Below, one piece after another: positions 7,316-15,597 of a stretch of 64,000 bases of DNA. The notes below the pieces were generated by a model. That model did no database searches and had not been told where the DNA came from. It saw only the letters and a list, made by a program, of their open reading frames with translations. The DNA comes from Pantoea sp. Ap-967 (lineage in GTDB: Bacteria > Pseudomonadota > Gammaproteobacteria > Pseudomonadales > Pseudomonadaceae): NCBI RefSeq assembly GCF_011752565.1, contig NZ_VWXK01000007.1:62001-126000 (forward strand), given 5' to 3'. A program made the position numbers and the translations under genes. Every line of letters begins with the position of its first letter. Position 1 is the stretch's first letter.

Positions 7316-8917
7316 ATGACCCCCACAAATTCCCAGCTACCCGTTGAGCAGACCCCGGCCCCCGGCTCGCTGCGCCAGACCCTATACCGCTTGCTGCCGG
7401 TAGGTTTTGCCGTGGCCGGCATCGCCACCTCGGTGGCGCTGGGGCATATGGATGTGCAGCGCCAAAACGCGGCGCAGGCGTTGAGCCTGTTCGATTCGCC
7501 GGTGTTCTGGTTCGGCCTGAGCTGCACCGGCCTGTTCAGCCTGTTCACGGCGCAGATCAACCGCAAGCAGCGCCAGCTGCACCAGCGCAACCAGGAACTG
7601 CGCCGTTCCCAGCAGCAACTGGAGCGCCTGGCTCATTACGACACCATCACCGGCTTGCCCAACCGGGTGCTGTTCCAGCAGCAATTGGCCGAGGCCAGCG
7701 CCAAGGGCCATGGCCTGGCCGTGCTGCTGCTGGACATCGACGGCTTCAAGCAGGTCAATGACAGCCTGGGCCATGCCATGGGCGACCTGTTGCTGCAGCA
7801 GGCCACCGCGCGCTTCCTGCAGGAGCTGGACAGCGCCGACCGGGTGTGCCGCCTGGGCGGCGATGAGTTCGTGTTCATGCTCCAAGGCACCCAGGGCCAG
7901 GTCAGCCACCAGGTGCGGCACCTGTTGCGCTGCCTGCAGCGGCCATTCGACCTCAATGGCAATGCCGCGCTGGTGACCGGCAGCATTGGCCTGGCCTGGT
8001 GCCCGCAACATGGCGAGGACGTTGGCAGCCTGCTGCGCCATGCCGACACGGCGATGTACGCGGCCAAGGAGGGCGGGCGCAACGCCTGGCGCCCCTACCA
8101 CCCGGACATGACCGCACGCCTGCACCAGCGCCTGGAGCTTGAGCGCAACCTGCGCCGGGCCTTGCAGGACAACGAGTTCGAGCTGTGGTACCAGCCCAAG
8201 GTCGACCTGTTCAGCGGCCAGCTGGAAGGTGTCGAGGCGCTGCTGCGCTGGCGCGACCCGGAACATGGCTTGATTCCGCCGGGCGAGTTCATTCCACTGG
8301 CCGAGCGCAGCGGCCTGATCATTCCCCTGGGCGAGCGGATTCTGGAACTCGCCTGCGCGCAACTGGCTGCCTGGCACGCCGCCGATTGCTTGCCAGGGCC
8401 GCTGGCGGTCAACGTGGCGGCGCTGCAGATCGAGCGCAGCGACTTCGTTTCGAGCCTGGCCATGGCCTTGGAGCGTCACGGCCTGGCGCCCAACCTGCTG
8501 GAAGTGGAAATCACCGAAAGCCTGCTGATGGAAAGCCAGCAACAGGCCTGCGCGGCCCTGGCGCAATTGCAGGCCATGGGCGTGGCCACGGCGGTGGACG
8601 ACTTCGGCACCGGCTATTCGTCGCTGGCGTACCTGCGTGCCTTGCCGATCGACCACTTGAAGATCGACCGCGCCTTCATCAAGGACCTGCCCGACGACGA
8701 TGACGCCGTGGCGATCGCCCGGGCGATCATCGACCTGGGCCATGCCTTGGGCTACCGCATCACCGCCGAGGGCATCGAAACCCAGGAACAGTACGACTTC
8801 TTGCGCAATGCCGGCTGCGACCAGGGGCAGGGCTACCTGCTCGGGCGGCCGATGCCGGCGGCCGAGTTGCAGGGCTGGATTGCGCGTAACCCGCTCAGGG
8901 TTCGGTTGCCGGGCTAG
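7316..8917 (+). CDS. Membrane-bound GGDEF/EAL cyclic di-GMP protein
   Basis: A 533-residue inner-membrane protein: two membrane segments (about residues 25-44 and 62-80), a short coiled coil rich in Gln/Arg (81-105), a GGDEF domain (motif intact at 181-185) and an EAL domain (EALLRW from about 307). The EAL active-site set appears complete by eye: Asn in LAVNVAALQ, Glu in EVEITES, DDFGTGYSS, Lys in LKIDRAFI and Glu in TAEGIET. The RxxD inhibitory site ahead of GGDEF is not conserved (D-S-A-D at that place). It could therefore make or degrade c-di-GMP; such hybrids are most often phosphodiesterases. It lies just upstream of the exopolysaccharide locus, and c-di-GMP commonly controls such loci, but a direct link is inference. 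The start at 7316 lacks a strong ribosome site. Confidence 0.92.
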   Translation: MTPTNSQLPVEQTPAPGSLRQTLYRLLPVGFAVAGIATSVALGHMDVQRQNAAQALSLFDSPVFWFGLSCTGLFSLFTAQINRKQRQLHQRNQELRRSQQQLERLAHYDTITGLPNRVLFQQQLAEASAKGHGLAVLLLDIDGFKQVNDSLGHAMGDLLLQQATARFLQELDSADRVCRLGGDEFVFMLQGTQGQVSHQVRHLLRCLQRPFDLNGNAALVTGSIGLAWCPQHGEDVGSLLRHADTAMYAAKEGGRNAWRPYHPDMTARLHQRLELERNLRRALQDNEFELWYQPKVDLFSGQLEGVEALLRWRDPEHGLIPPGEFIPLAERSGLIIPLGERILELACAQLAAWHAADCLPGPLAVNVAALQIERSDFVSSLAMALERHGLAPNLLEVEITESLLMESQQQACAALAQLQAMGVATAVDDFGTGYSSLAYLRALPIDHLKIDRAFIKDLPDDDDAVAIARAIIDLGHALGYRITAEGIETQEQYDFLRNAGCDQGQGYLLGRPMPAAELQGWIARNPLRVRLPG

Positions 8918-9093
8918 GGGCTGGGGCCGTGAAGGTCATGTTGCATTCAATGGCGATATAGAAAAAGCAATACACAACTATGTCGATAGATGGATAAATT
9001 GGCGCCATTAATTAAACTTGGATGCTGTCAAATTGCCGCTTGCCAATGCCAGCGCTTGCATCTTAAATTGTTTCTGAATGTGAATTTTGGCTT

Positions 9094-9122
9094 AAGCGTT
9101 GATTCGATGAATATCAACGCTT
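9094..9122. promoter_or_regulatory. Perfect 10-bp inverted repeat upstream of the exopolysaccharide locus
   Basis: AAGCGTTGAT (9094-9103) and ATCAACGCTT (9113-9122) are exact reverse complements around a 9-base spacer. They sit in an A/T-rich 280-base gap between the GGDEF/EAL gene and the first gene of the locus, about 75 bases before its ATG. There is no T run after it, so an operator is more likely than a terminator. Nothing else recognisable lies in 8918-9197. Confidence 0.5.
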
Positions 9123-9197
9123 TATGCGTGCACTTGCAGTTTCATCATGTTCTTTCCCGATCAACCCCGTTGGTACATCAAAGGACGTTGAAAAGAC

Positions 9198-10340
9198 ATG
9201 AAAGCGAACCTGGCGGCCGTGGCGCGGCAATTCATCTCGCCTTCGATGCGGTACGAACTGCGTAATGTAACGGACAAGTTACGCCTGATGCTCGGCCGCG
9301 CCTGCTTCTGGCGCTGGGAAGTGGCGCGCTTTCGCCTGGAGCAGCAGGGCCGTTACGAATTCCTCTATATCGGCCGCAAGCAACAACGCGAAGTGGCCAG
9401 CCTGCTGATGGGCGGCAAGGACGTATCGGTGGTGGAGGTGGCCCCTGGCGCTACCCGCGACCAGGTGGTGCTGGTGAGCGAGTTGCCCACCGCCGGTGCC
9501 CTGTCGGTGCCGCATTTTGTCAGCGCCGTGGTACCGCTGGGGCGGCCACTTGACGAGATTATCGCCCGCTACGACAGCGAACTGCGCCGCAGCATTCGCA
9601 AGAACCGGGCGGCGTACCAGATGCGCCAGGCGCTGACGGACGCAGAGATCGCCATGGCCGACCGCGACCTGCTGCGCCCCTACGCCACGGCGCGCCAGGG
9701 CGACAAGGCCGCGCAGTTTTCCACCGAAGGCGTGTTTCGCCTTGCCAAGGGCGTTGGTCGGCTCGACCTGATTACCCTGAACGACGAGGTGGTGGCCTGC
9801 CACCTGGGGTGCGAGGTGATCCGTGGCGGCAAGCGTTACTGGAGCACCCTGCGTTTCGGCTATTGCGAGGCCGTGTTCTCGGACCCGAAAAAGCTCCGTG
9901 AAGTCAATTCCATGACCACGTTCATGACCCTGGAGTGGGCCCTGGCCAATGGCTTCGACTACCACGATATCGGCCTGTGCGTGGCGCGCCCGGATGACGG
10001 GCTGCTGCGCTGGAAGCGCCGGCGTGGCGGCGATGTGGACACCTTGAACAACCATGCCTGCCTGTTCGTGCGCCTGCCGCGCACCGGGGCGGCGGAATTT
10101 CTCTGGGAGACGCCGCTGTTCGCCATGGAAGGCAGCAAGGTCACGTTGCACCTGGGCTTGCCCGACACCGCCAGCGACGATGAGATTGCCAGCCGTTACC
10201 AGGAAATGGTGTTCGGCGGCCTGCACAAGATCTACCTCTACAGCGCCAAGCGCGCGGGCGAAGCCTTCGTGCAGACCCTGCGCAGCCGCTATGCGGGGTT
10301 CCCCAGCACGCCGATCCTCGAACATGTCGCCTGCCGCTGA
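9198..10340 (+). CDS. GNAT (FemAB/BioF2-like) acyltransferase of the exopolysaccharide locus
   Basis: A 380-residue soluble protein with a GNAT fold of the Acetyltransf_6/FemAB-like type in its middle: RRSIRKNRAAYQMR, then RLDLITLNDEVVACHLGCEV and the C-terminal ...LEWALANGFDYHDIGLC, the strand-helix-strand pattern in which an acyl group is moved to an amine or hydroxyl. The substrate is unknown; in polysaccharide loci such proteins usually acylate an amino sugar. It is 51 bases before a GT61 glycosyltransferase gene and probably in the same transcript. AAGGA lies 12-13 bases upstream of the ATG, a rather long spacing. Confidence 0.75.
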   Translation: MKANLAAVARQFISPSMRYELRNVTDKLRLMLGRACFWRWEVARFRLEQQGRYEFLYIGRKQQREVASLLMGGKDVSVVEVAPGATRDQVVLVSELPTAGALSVPHFVSAVVPLGRPLDEIIARYDSELRRSIRKNRAAYQMRQALTDAEIAMADRDLLRPYATARQGDKAAQFSTEGVFRLAKGVGRLDLITLNDEVVACHLGCEVIRGGKRYWSTLRFGYCEAVFSDPKKLREVNSMTTFMTLEWALANGFDYHDIGLCVARPDDGLLRWKRRRGGDVDTLNNHACLFVRLPRTGAAEFLWETPLFAMEGSKVTLHLGLPDTASDDEIASRYQEMVFGGLHKIYLYSAKRAGEAFVQTLRSRYAGFPSTPILEHVACR

Positions 10341-10391
10341 GCGGCAACCATCCGAACCTGTATTGACCTGGCCTTCAGCGGAGGGCACGCA

Positions 10392-11513
10392 ATGGGTACT
10401 GAGGCTTTGCAATTTGGCACCCCAGCCGCGATCGAGCGGCCGCGCTGGACGCTGGCAGCCTACCGCAACATGGTCAGGAAGCACCTGGGCCATCGGGCCG
10501 AACTGGAACTCAAGAGCCTGGCACACAAGACCTGGGACATTGCCCCGGCCGAGCAGGGCGGGGTAACGCCGCCGGCGATCTTCCTGCCTGGGCAGATGGA
10601 GCGGGTGACGGGCTGGCAGGAAGGGCTGTTTTTCCCCTACGTTTACCCAGGCCCAACCATGCAGGGCGGGCTACCCGTCGAGCATGGGCCGACCCGAGCT
10701 TTTCTGCTGAAGGATGTCTGGTTGATCGAGGGCGCCTTGTATAAAGGCAATGCCAGCCAGTGGCTGTCGCTGCGCCACGCCACCTTTCCGCCGCTGCGGG
10801 TTGAGCATGAGATCGAGCGGGCGGCGGTTTATTGTTCGCACAATGGCAACCGCTGGTTCGGCACCTGGATGATGGAAGACTGCCCGACCTATGCGCTGGC
10901 TTGCAACGAAGGCACACCGGTGACCACTGCGCCCTCGGCCCGCCACCCGCTGTTCGGCCAGGCGCCGGCCTATGAGGCCTGGCTGGGCATGCAGCCGCTG
11001 CGCCTGCGCACCGCATTCTTCCGCGAGCTGGTGCTGTTCGACGACATGAGCAACAACCGCAACCGCTACCAACGCTATCGCGACATGGGCAACAAATTGC
11101 TGGCCCACGTGGCCCATGCACCGCACCCTGGCATTTTCATCCTGCGCGGCAGTGACGGCGAGCGGCGCATGCTGCGCAACGAACTGGCGTTGGCCGAGCA
11201 CCTGCGCGTCAGCCGTGGCTTTCGGGTGATCGACCCGATGCGCATGAGCGTGTCCGAGATCGTCACGGCATGCGCCGGCGCCCGGGTGGTCATGGGGGTG
11301 GAAGGCAGCCAGCTGGTGCACGGCGTCAATGTTCTGCAACCGGGGGGCACGGTGTTCGCCTTGCAGCCGCCAAACCGCTTTGTCAGCTACTACAAGTTCC
11401 TCACCGACCGTGATGGCCAGCAGTTCGCCTTTGTGGTTGGCACGCCGGATGGCGAGGGTTACACCATCGACATCGACGAAGTCGAGCGTACCCTTGACCT
11501 GCTGCCGGCCTGA
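10392..11513 (+). CDS. GT61-type glycosyltransferase (DUF563)
   Basis: A 373-residue protein. The C-terminal half carries the family pattern: IFILRGSDGERRMLRNELAL, then GFRVIDPMRMSVSEIV, ARVVMGVEGSQLVHGVN and QPGGTVFALQPP, in the order seen in GT61 xylosyl/capsular transferases (the usual GxHGAxL is GVEGSQL here). It should add a sugar from an NDP-sugar to a growing glycan in the cytoplasm. GGAGGG stands 9 bases before the ATG. It follows the GNAT gene and precedes a 326-base gap, so these two genes likely form a short unit ahead of the main operon. Confidence 0.78.
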   Translation: MGTEALQFGTPAAIERPRWTLAAYRNMVRKHLGHRAELELKSLAHKTWDIAPAEQGGVTPPAIFLPGQMERVTGWQEGLFFPYVYPGPTMQGGLPVEHGPTRAFLLKDVWLIEGALYKGNASQWLSLRHATFPPLRVEHEIERAAVYCSHNGNRWFGTWMMEDCPTYALACNEGTPVTTAPSARHPLFGQAPAYEAWLGMQPLRLRTAFFRELVLFDDMSNNRNRYQRYRDMGNKLLAHVAHAPHPGIFILRGSDGERRMLRNELALAEHLRVSRGFRVIDPMRMSVSEIVTACAGARVVMGVEGSQLVHGVNVLQPGGTVFALQPPNRFVSYYKFLTDRDGQQFAFVVGTPDGEGYTIDIDEVERTLDLLPA

Positions 11514-11839
11514 CGCCGTTATTTCACGGCTGCAACACGATTGGCGGCGCATGCCTTGACGGGTGTCACCCTCGCAAGCGCCGCCAGCAGCATCCCTTCC
11601 TGTTTTTCTCCTAAGTTGAAACCCGCATGCTAGAGGGCTCGCGCCAAACGTCGAAAGCCCGGTTAGCGCGACAATATCGGGCGGCGGGTTCTTGACGCAT
11701 TGGCGAGATCTCCATTGATTTTTATTATGGTGTCGGATCATTGACGTAGTGTCACTCTGCCCATAAGCTCAAATCAGCAAACAGCAAATCTTTTGACACA
11801 CCCCCTAATCGTTAACTTTCCTCTTTGCAGGAGGGGATC
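11514..11839. other. 326-base non-coding gap before the VPLPA-tail gene
   Basis: No reading frame of interest and no terminator with a T run. The right half (11700-11820) is A/T-rich and probably holds the promoter of the small downstream gene; a weak TTGACG (11741-11746) is visible but without a convincing -10. Confidence 0.4.
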
Positions 11840-12016
11840 ATGCGCTCAACGCTCTTCATCAAATCGATTTTTCTGTTGGTGTTGTTGAGTGGTGCTGCAC
11901 GTGCTGCAGACTCTTATATGAGTCAGACCAATATCGTGCCCTTGGCCACGGCGGGCTGGTTGTTTGCATTTGCTGTAATCGGGTTTGTCGCCGTTGCCAA
12001 TAGAAAGAAAATTTAA
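11840..12016 (+). CDS. 58-residue secreted protein with VPLPA/PEP-CTERM-like tail
   Basis: Preceded by a very strong ribosome site (CAGGAGGGG), so it is very likely translated. Residues 1-22 are a signal peptide (charged start, IFLLVLLSG core, cleavage after ARA). Only about 36 residues remain: ADSYMSQTN, then VPLATAGWLFAFAVIGFVAV and the basic end ANRKKI. That tail has the three parts of an exosortase sorting signal of the VPLPA-CTERM kind: VPL-A-T-A-G-W, a membrane helix and a basic cluster. No body domain exists between them. It stands at the head of the export genes wza/OMP/wzz/kinase. No exosortase gene is in the window. It could instead be a simple single-pass membrane peptide. Confidence 0.8.
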   Translation: MRSTLFIKSIFLLVLLSGAARAADSYMSQTNIVPLATAGWLFAFAVIGFVAVANRKKI

Positions 12017-12093
12017 TTCCCCCTGAAGTTATCGCGATGCCAATGGCTTGACGCTGAATAATGGGCATTTGCGTTTTTCCCGCCCACCAGTGC

Positions 12094-12121
12094 TTGTCAA
12101 TTTTACAACCGTTGCTATATT
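12094..12121 (+). promoter_or_regulatory. Probable sigma-70 promoter of the polysaccharide export operon
   Basis: TTGTCA (12094-12099) and TATATT (12116-12121), each five of six to consensus, are 16 bp apart. Transcription from about 12128 would give a leader of about 175 nt before the wza-like gene. Confidence 0.55.
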
Positions 12122-12131
12122 CCACAGACCA

Positions 12132-12229
12132 GCGCCCGGTGGGCGCGAATCGGCAGCAGCAGGTGTGCTGGCATCGCGGTAACAGGGCCCCTGGGACGAT
12201 CGGGGCCCATGCAGCGCAAACGCCGCTGC
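12132..12229 (+). promoter_or_regulatory. Highly structured 5' leader: three perfect hairpins
   Basis: Three successive perfect stems: GCGCCC/GGGCGC (12132-12137 with 12141-12146), GGGCCCC/GGGGCCC (12185-12191 with 12202-12208) and GCAGCG/CGCTGC (12211-12216 with 12224-12229). None is followed by a T tract, so they are not ordinary terminators. They lie between the promoter and the wza-like gene and do not match a riboswitch I know. Confidence 0.5.
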
Positions 12230-12304
12230 AACGTAGAGCGAGAGGTTTGCGGTTGTACTCATTCAGTGCTCTTCACCTGGGCCGCCCGGCCGGAGGGACC
12301 CCTC

Positions 12305-12850
12305 ATGAAACGTTTGCCGATGTCCGTCCTCTGCGTACTGTTCGCCTGGTGCGGTGCTGCCGCCGCTGACCCGGCCACGTCCTCTTATTTACTCAGCCCC
12401 GGCGACAAGCTGATGGTTTCGGTGTGGCAGGAAGATACCCTGCGCCAGGAAACCGTCGTACTGCCCGATGGCAGCATCACCTTCCCCTTGGCCGGCCGCG
12501 TCGATGTGGCAGGCCTGGATGCCACCGCCGCGGCGAAAAAAGTCGAGACGGCGCTCAAACCTTACCTTGCCCAGCCCAATGTCAGCGTGGTGGTGACCAG
12601 CACCGCCGGCAACCTGGTGTACGTGCAGGGCAAGGTGCTCAAGCCCGGCCCGGTGCCGATGGCCGGCCCCACGGCCGTGCTGCAGGCCTTGAGCATGTCG
12701 GGTGGAATGGACAAATTCGCCGATGAAAGTGCCATCAAGGTGATTCGTGGGCAAAAAGTGATGCCGGTGCGATACAAGGATCTGGTTTCCGGGCGTGACA
12801 TGTCCACCAACTTCCAACTTCAGGCTGGCGATACGCTGGTCGTACCTTGA
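12305..12850 (+). CDS. Wza-like polysaccharide export protein (outer membrane)
   Basis: A 181-residue member of the Poly_export/SLBB family. A signal peptide (1-21, cleavage near AAAADP) is followed by the Poly_export domain: YLLSPGDKLMVSVWQEDTLR, VLPDGSITFPLAGRVDVAGL; then an SLBB part with VYVQGKVLKPGPVPM and QALSMSGGMDKFADE, ending LQAGDTLVVP. The length fits short, single-SLBB export proteins; it lacks the C-terminal helix of E. coli Wza and there is no lipobox. It should form or gate the outer-membrane channel for the glycan. GGAGGG precedes the ATG. First gene of the co-directional run with the beta-barrel protein, Wzz-like protein and kinase. Confidence 0.93.
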   Translation: MKRLPMSVLCVLFAWCGAAAADPATSSYLLSPGDKLMVSVWQEDTLRQETVVLPDGSITFPLAGRVDVAGLDATAAAKKVETALKPYLAQPNVSVVVTSTAGNLVYVQGKVLKPGPVPMAGPTAVLQALSMSGGMDKFADESAIKVIRGQKVMPVRYKDLVSGRDMSTNFQLQAGDTLVVP

Positions 12851-12875
12851 ACTTGCAATCAACTAAGAACGACTT

Positions 12876-14000
12876 GTGCCTATTAATAAAACGACGAGTG
12901 TTGTTACGGCAATCATGATGATGCCGTTCTCCGGGGCGGTCAGTGCCGCCAATTGGCAGTCTTCCGTCGTGGCCCCCACGACGGTCGAGTACGACAGCAA
13001 CCCATTGCTCCTGACGTCCAAGGAGAAAGGTGTTATGCGTACCATCATTGCGCCCGACTACAACCTGATCGGCCAGTTCGATCAAGACCAGCTGCGTTTG
13101 GGCATGGGGCTGCGGGTATTGCATTCCTCCGACCGTTCAGTGGTGGGCAACCGCGAAGACCCCAACCTCAGCCTGGGCTGGCAGCGGACCACGGAAACCG
13201 GCGGTTTTGGCCTGCTGGCGCAGTATGTGGAAAGCTCGACCTTGTCGGGCGCGGTGCAGCAGACCGGTGTGGTGACCAGCGTCGACGGCACCCAGAAGAT
13301 GTCGACCCTGACCGGCAACTGGAGCAGTGCGATCAGCGAGCGCAGTACCCTGGCCAACCAGTTGCGCTACAACCACGCCCGCTACGACACCGCCACGCTG
13401 ACCGGTTACGACGAGTATGCCAACGACTTCACCTGGACCTACGCCTGGAGCGAGCGCACCGACATCATCACAGGCTTCGAGGCCCGGCGTTACGAGCCAC
13501 AGATCACCAGCACCACCACCGCCATTGCCACCAACAGCTACATTCCCAGTATCGGCTTGAAGCATCAGTTCACCGACCAGCTGGAAGGCAAGGTGCATAT
13601 TGGCGTGAACAAGACCAGCGGCTCGGGCGGTGGCCAGCGTGGCGAGGGTGGGGCGTCGTTGTTCTACCGCGGTGAACGCGCCGAGGCCAACCTGAACGCC
13701 GAGCGCAGCACGGTGGCCAGCGCCGAGGGCGGTTTCGCCCAGCTGGACATGGTCAGCGGCGCCTGGAGCTACAGGCTTACCGAGCTGAACCGGGTGGGCG
13801 TCGAGGCGTCCTGGCAGGACAGCAAGGGCCAGACGCCAAACACCCTGTACACCTATGGCGTATGGGCCAGCCGCGAATTTTCGCCCGCCTGGGACCTGCG
13901 CCTGTCGTTGCAGTACAAGGAGCGTCAGCAAAAAGGCTTGCCCGATGCTGAGGCCACGATTGCTGGTTTGACACTGACGTACCGATACCCCGACATCTGA
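12876..14000 (+). CDS. Outer-membrane beta-barrel protein of the exopolysaccharide locus
   Basis: A 374-residue exported protein starting with GTG (MPINKTTSVV). After a signal peptide (cleavage near VSAANW) it consists almost entirely of alternating amphipathic strands with aromatic girdles, e.g. LGWQRTTETGGFGLLAQYVE, LRYNHARYDTATLTGYDEYA, and ends with LTLTYRYPDI, close to the aromatic C-terminal strand of barrels. Similar barrels accompany wza/wzz/tyrosine-kinase genes in exosortase-linked polysaccharide loci. It may serve as secretion porin or anchor. 25 bases downstream of the wza-like gene and 20 before the wzz-like gene: one operon. Confidence 0.82.
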   Translation: MPINKTTSVVTAIMMMPFSGAVSAANWQSSVVAPTTVEYDSNPLLLTSKEKGVMRTIIAPDYNLIGQFDQDQLRLGMGLRVLHSSDRSVVGNREDPNLSLGWQRTTETGGFGLLAQYVESSTLSGAVQQTGVVTSVDGTQKMSTLTGNWSSAISERSTLANQLRYNHARYDTATLTGYDEYANDFTWTYAWSERTDIITGFEARRYEPQITSTTTAIATNSYIPSIGLKHQFTDQLEGKVHIGVNKTSGSGGGQRGEGGASLFYRGERAEANLNAERSTVASAEGGFAQLDMVSGAWSYRLTELNRVGVEASWQDSKGQTPNTLYTYGVWASREFSPAWDLRLSLQYKERQQKGLPDAEATIAGLTLTYRYPDI

Positions 14001-14020
14001 TCATCGGACTGGTGGCCACT

Positions 14021-15586
14021 ATGAAAGCTGAGTACGAGCTGTCGCTGAAGGATTACGTCGCCATCATCAAGGGCCGCGCGCTGCTACTGGCAGTGGTGGT
14101 CGTGGTGGTGCTGGCGGCGACCATCGGGGTTGCGATCAGTGTGCCACCCATCTACCAGGCCACCGGGACCATTCTGGTGGAGTCCCAGCAGATTTCCCCG
14201 GACCTGGTTTCCGAAGGCAACACCACCTATGCCGACGAGCGTATCGAGGTGATCCGCCAGCGGGTGATGACCCGCGAGAACCTGCTGCGGATCATCGATA
14301 AATACGGGTTGTTCGCCGACAAGGGCGGGCGCCTGAGCGAAACCGACAAGATCGACCAGATGCGCAATGCCATCGTGGTCAACACCCTCAGCACCTTCAT
14401 CAAGGGCCGCGGCGAGGCGACCGTGGCCTTCACGGTTTCCTATGAGGACAAGCGGGCGGACGTGGCCAAGGAAGTGGCAGACGAACTGGTGGGCCTGTTC
14501 CTCAACGAGAACGTCAAGCAACGTACCGAACGCGCCACCGAAACCACCGAATTCCTCACCCAGGAGGCCGACAAGCTGGGCGCCGAACTGGCCACGCTGG
14601 AAAACCAGCTGGCTGACTTCAAGCAGGCCCACGCCAACGCCCTGCCGGAAAACCAGCAGCTGCGCATGAGCATGCTGTCGCGTGCCGAGCTTGATTTCCG
14701 CGAAGTCGACCGGGACTACAAGGCGGCCCAGGAGGAGTTGCGTTACCTGGACCTGGAGCTGTCGGCGGCCAATTCCGGTGCCTCGACCCAGGCGGCCAAC
14801 GGCAAGGCAGCGACGCCCGACCCGCAGGACCTGCCCAGCCTCAAGGCCGAGTACGCGCGCCTGCTGACCAAGTACACCGAAGCCCACCCTGACGTGGTGG
14901 CGATCAAGCGCAAGATCCAGGTACTGCAAGCCTCGGGCGAGAAGGGCATCGCCGCCGCTGCATCGATGAACCTGGATGCGGCCCGGGTACGCACCAAAAT
15001 GGCCGCCACCCAATCGAACATTGCTTCGCTGGCTGAGCAGAAGCGCGAGATTTCCCAGAAAATTTCCGCCTACGAGGCCGACATTCTCGAGGCGCCGCAA
15101 GTGGAGCGTGGGCTGGTATCGCTGCTGCGCGACCATGACAACGCCAAGAAGAAGTACGAGGAAATTCGCGCCAAGGAAATGAACGCGAAGATCACCGAAA
15201 GCCTGGAACAGGAAAACAAGGCCGAGCGCTTCGTGCTGCTGGAGCCGCCGCTGATGCCGGAAAAACCGGTCAAGCCCAACCGCAAGAAAATCGTCGCCGT
15301 GGGCGTGGTGCTGGCACCGGCGGCTGGGGCAGGGCTGGTGATGCTGCTGGAGATGCTGAACCAGCGCATTCGCGGTGTGGGGGCGCTGGAGAGCGTGCTG
15401 GGCAAGCGGGTGCTGGTAGCGGTGCCGTACATCGCCACCCAGGCTGACCAGGCGCGGCGGCGCAGATGGCTGATGCTGCTGGCAGGTGCCGTGGTGCTGG
15501 GCCTGCTGGTGTTGCTGGTCCTGGTCCACCTGTTCTACATGCCGTTGGACCTTTTGCTGTACAAGGCCATGGCGCGGTTTGCATAG
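14021..15586 (+). CDS. Wzz/GumC-type chain-length co-polymerase
   Basis: A 521-residue inner-membrane protein: helix 1 near residues 22-47, a long periplasmic coiled-coil region (LGAELATLENQLADFKQAHA and following), then the Pro/Gly-rich segment PLMPEKPVKPNRKKI and a helix near the C-terminus (VVLAPAAGAGLVMLLEM), typical of polysaccharide co-polymerases that set glycan length. Unlike E. coli Wzc there is no fused kinase; the kinase is the next gene. A further hydrophobic pair (LMLLAGAVVLGLLVLLVLVH) ends the protein, a feature of the GumC/XrtA-associated type. ATG 14021 is preferred; GTG 14012 is a possible earlier start. Confidence 0.92.
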   Translation: MKAEYELSLKDYVAIIKGRALLLAVVVVVVLAATIGVAISVPPIYQATGTILVESQQISPDLVSEGNTTYADERIEVIRQRVMTRENLLRIIDKYGLFADKGGRLSETDKIDQMRNAIVVNTLSTFIKGRGEATVAFTVSYEDKRADVAKEVADELVGLFLNENVKQRTERATETTEFLTQEADKLGAELATLENQLADFKQAHANALPENQQLRMSMLSRAELDFREVDRDYKAAQEELRYLDLELSAANSGASTQAANGKAATPDPQDLPSLKAEYARLLTKYTEAHPDVVAIKRKIQVLQASGEKGIAAAASMNLDAARVRTKMAATQSNIASLAEQKREISQKISAYEADILEAPQVERGLVSLLRDHDNAKKKYEEIRAKEMNAKITESLEQENKAERFVLLEPPLMPEKPVKPNRKKIVAVGVVLAPAAGAGLVMLLEMLNQRIRGVGALESVLGKRVLVAVPYIATQADQARRRRWLMLLAGAVVLGLLVLLVLVHLFYMPLDLLLYKAMARFA

Positions 15587-15597
15587 GGAGCGCAGTA

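Noticed and set aside
5591..8917. A 1108-codon open frame on the plus strand that covers both the aldehyde dehydrogenase gene (antisense) and the GGDEF/EAL gene
   Set aside because: Only the part from 7316 has protein-family motifs; the rest is a shadow of the leftward dehydrogenase gene, low-complexity and typical of high-GC antisense frames.
12176..12183. ops element for RfaH (GCGGTAAC)
   Set aside because: Two mismatches to the GGCGGTAGC core, and no JUMPstart context; too weak to call.
12130..12230. c-di-GMP (GEMM) riboswitch in the export-operon leader
   Set aside because: The stems do not match the GEMM consensus; there is no tetraloop/receptor arrangement I can identify.
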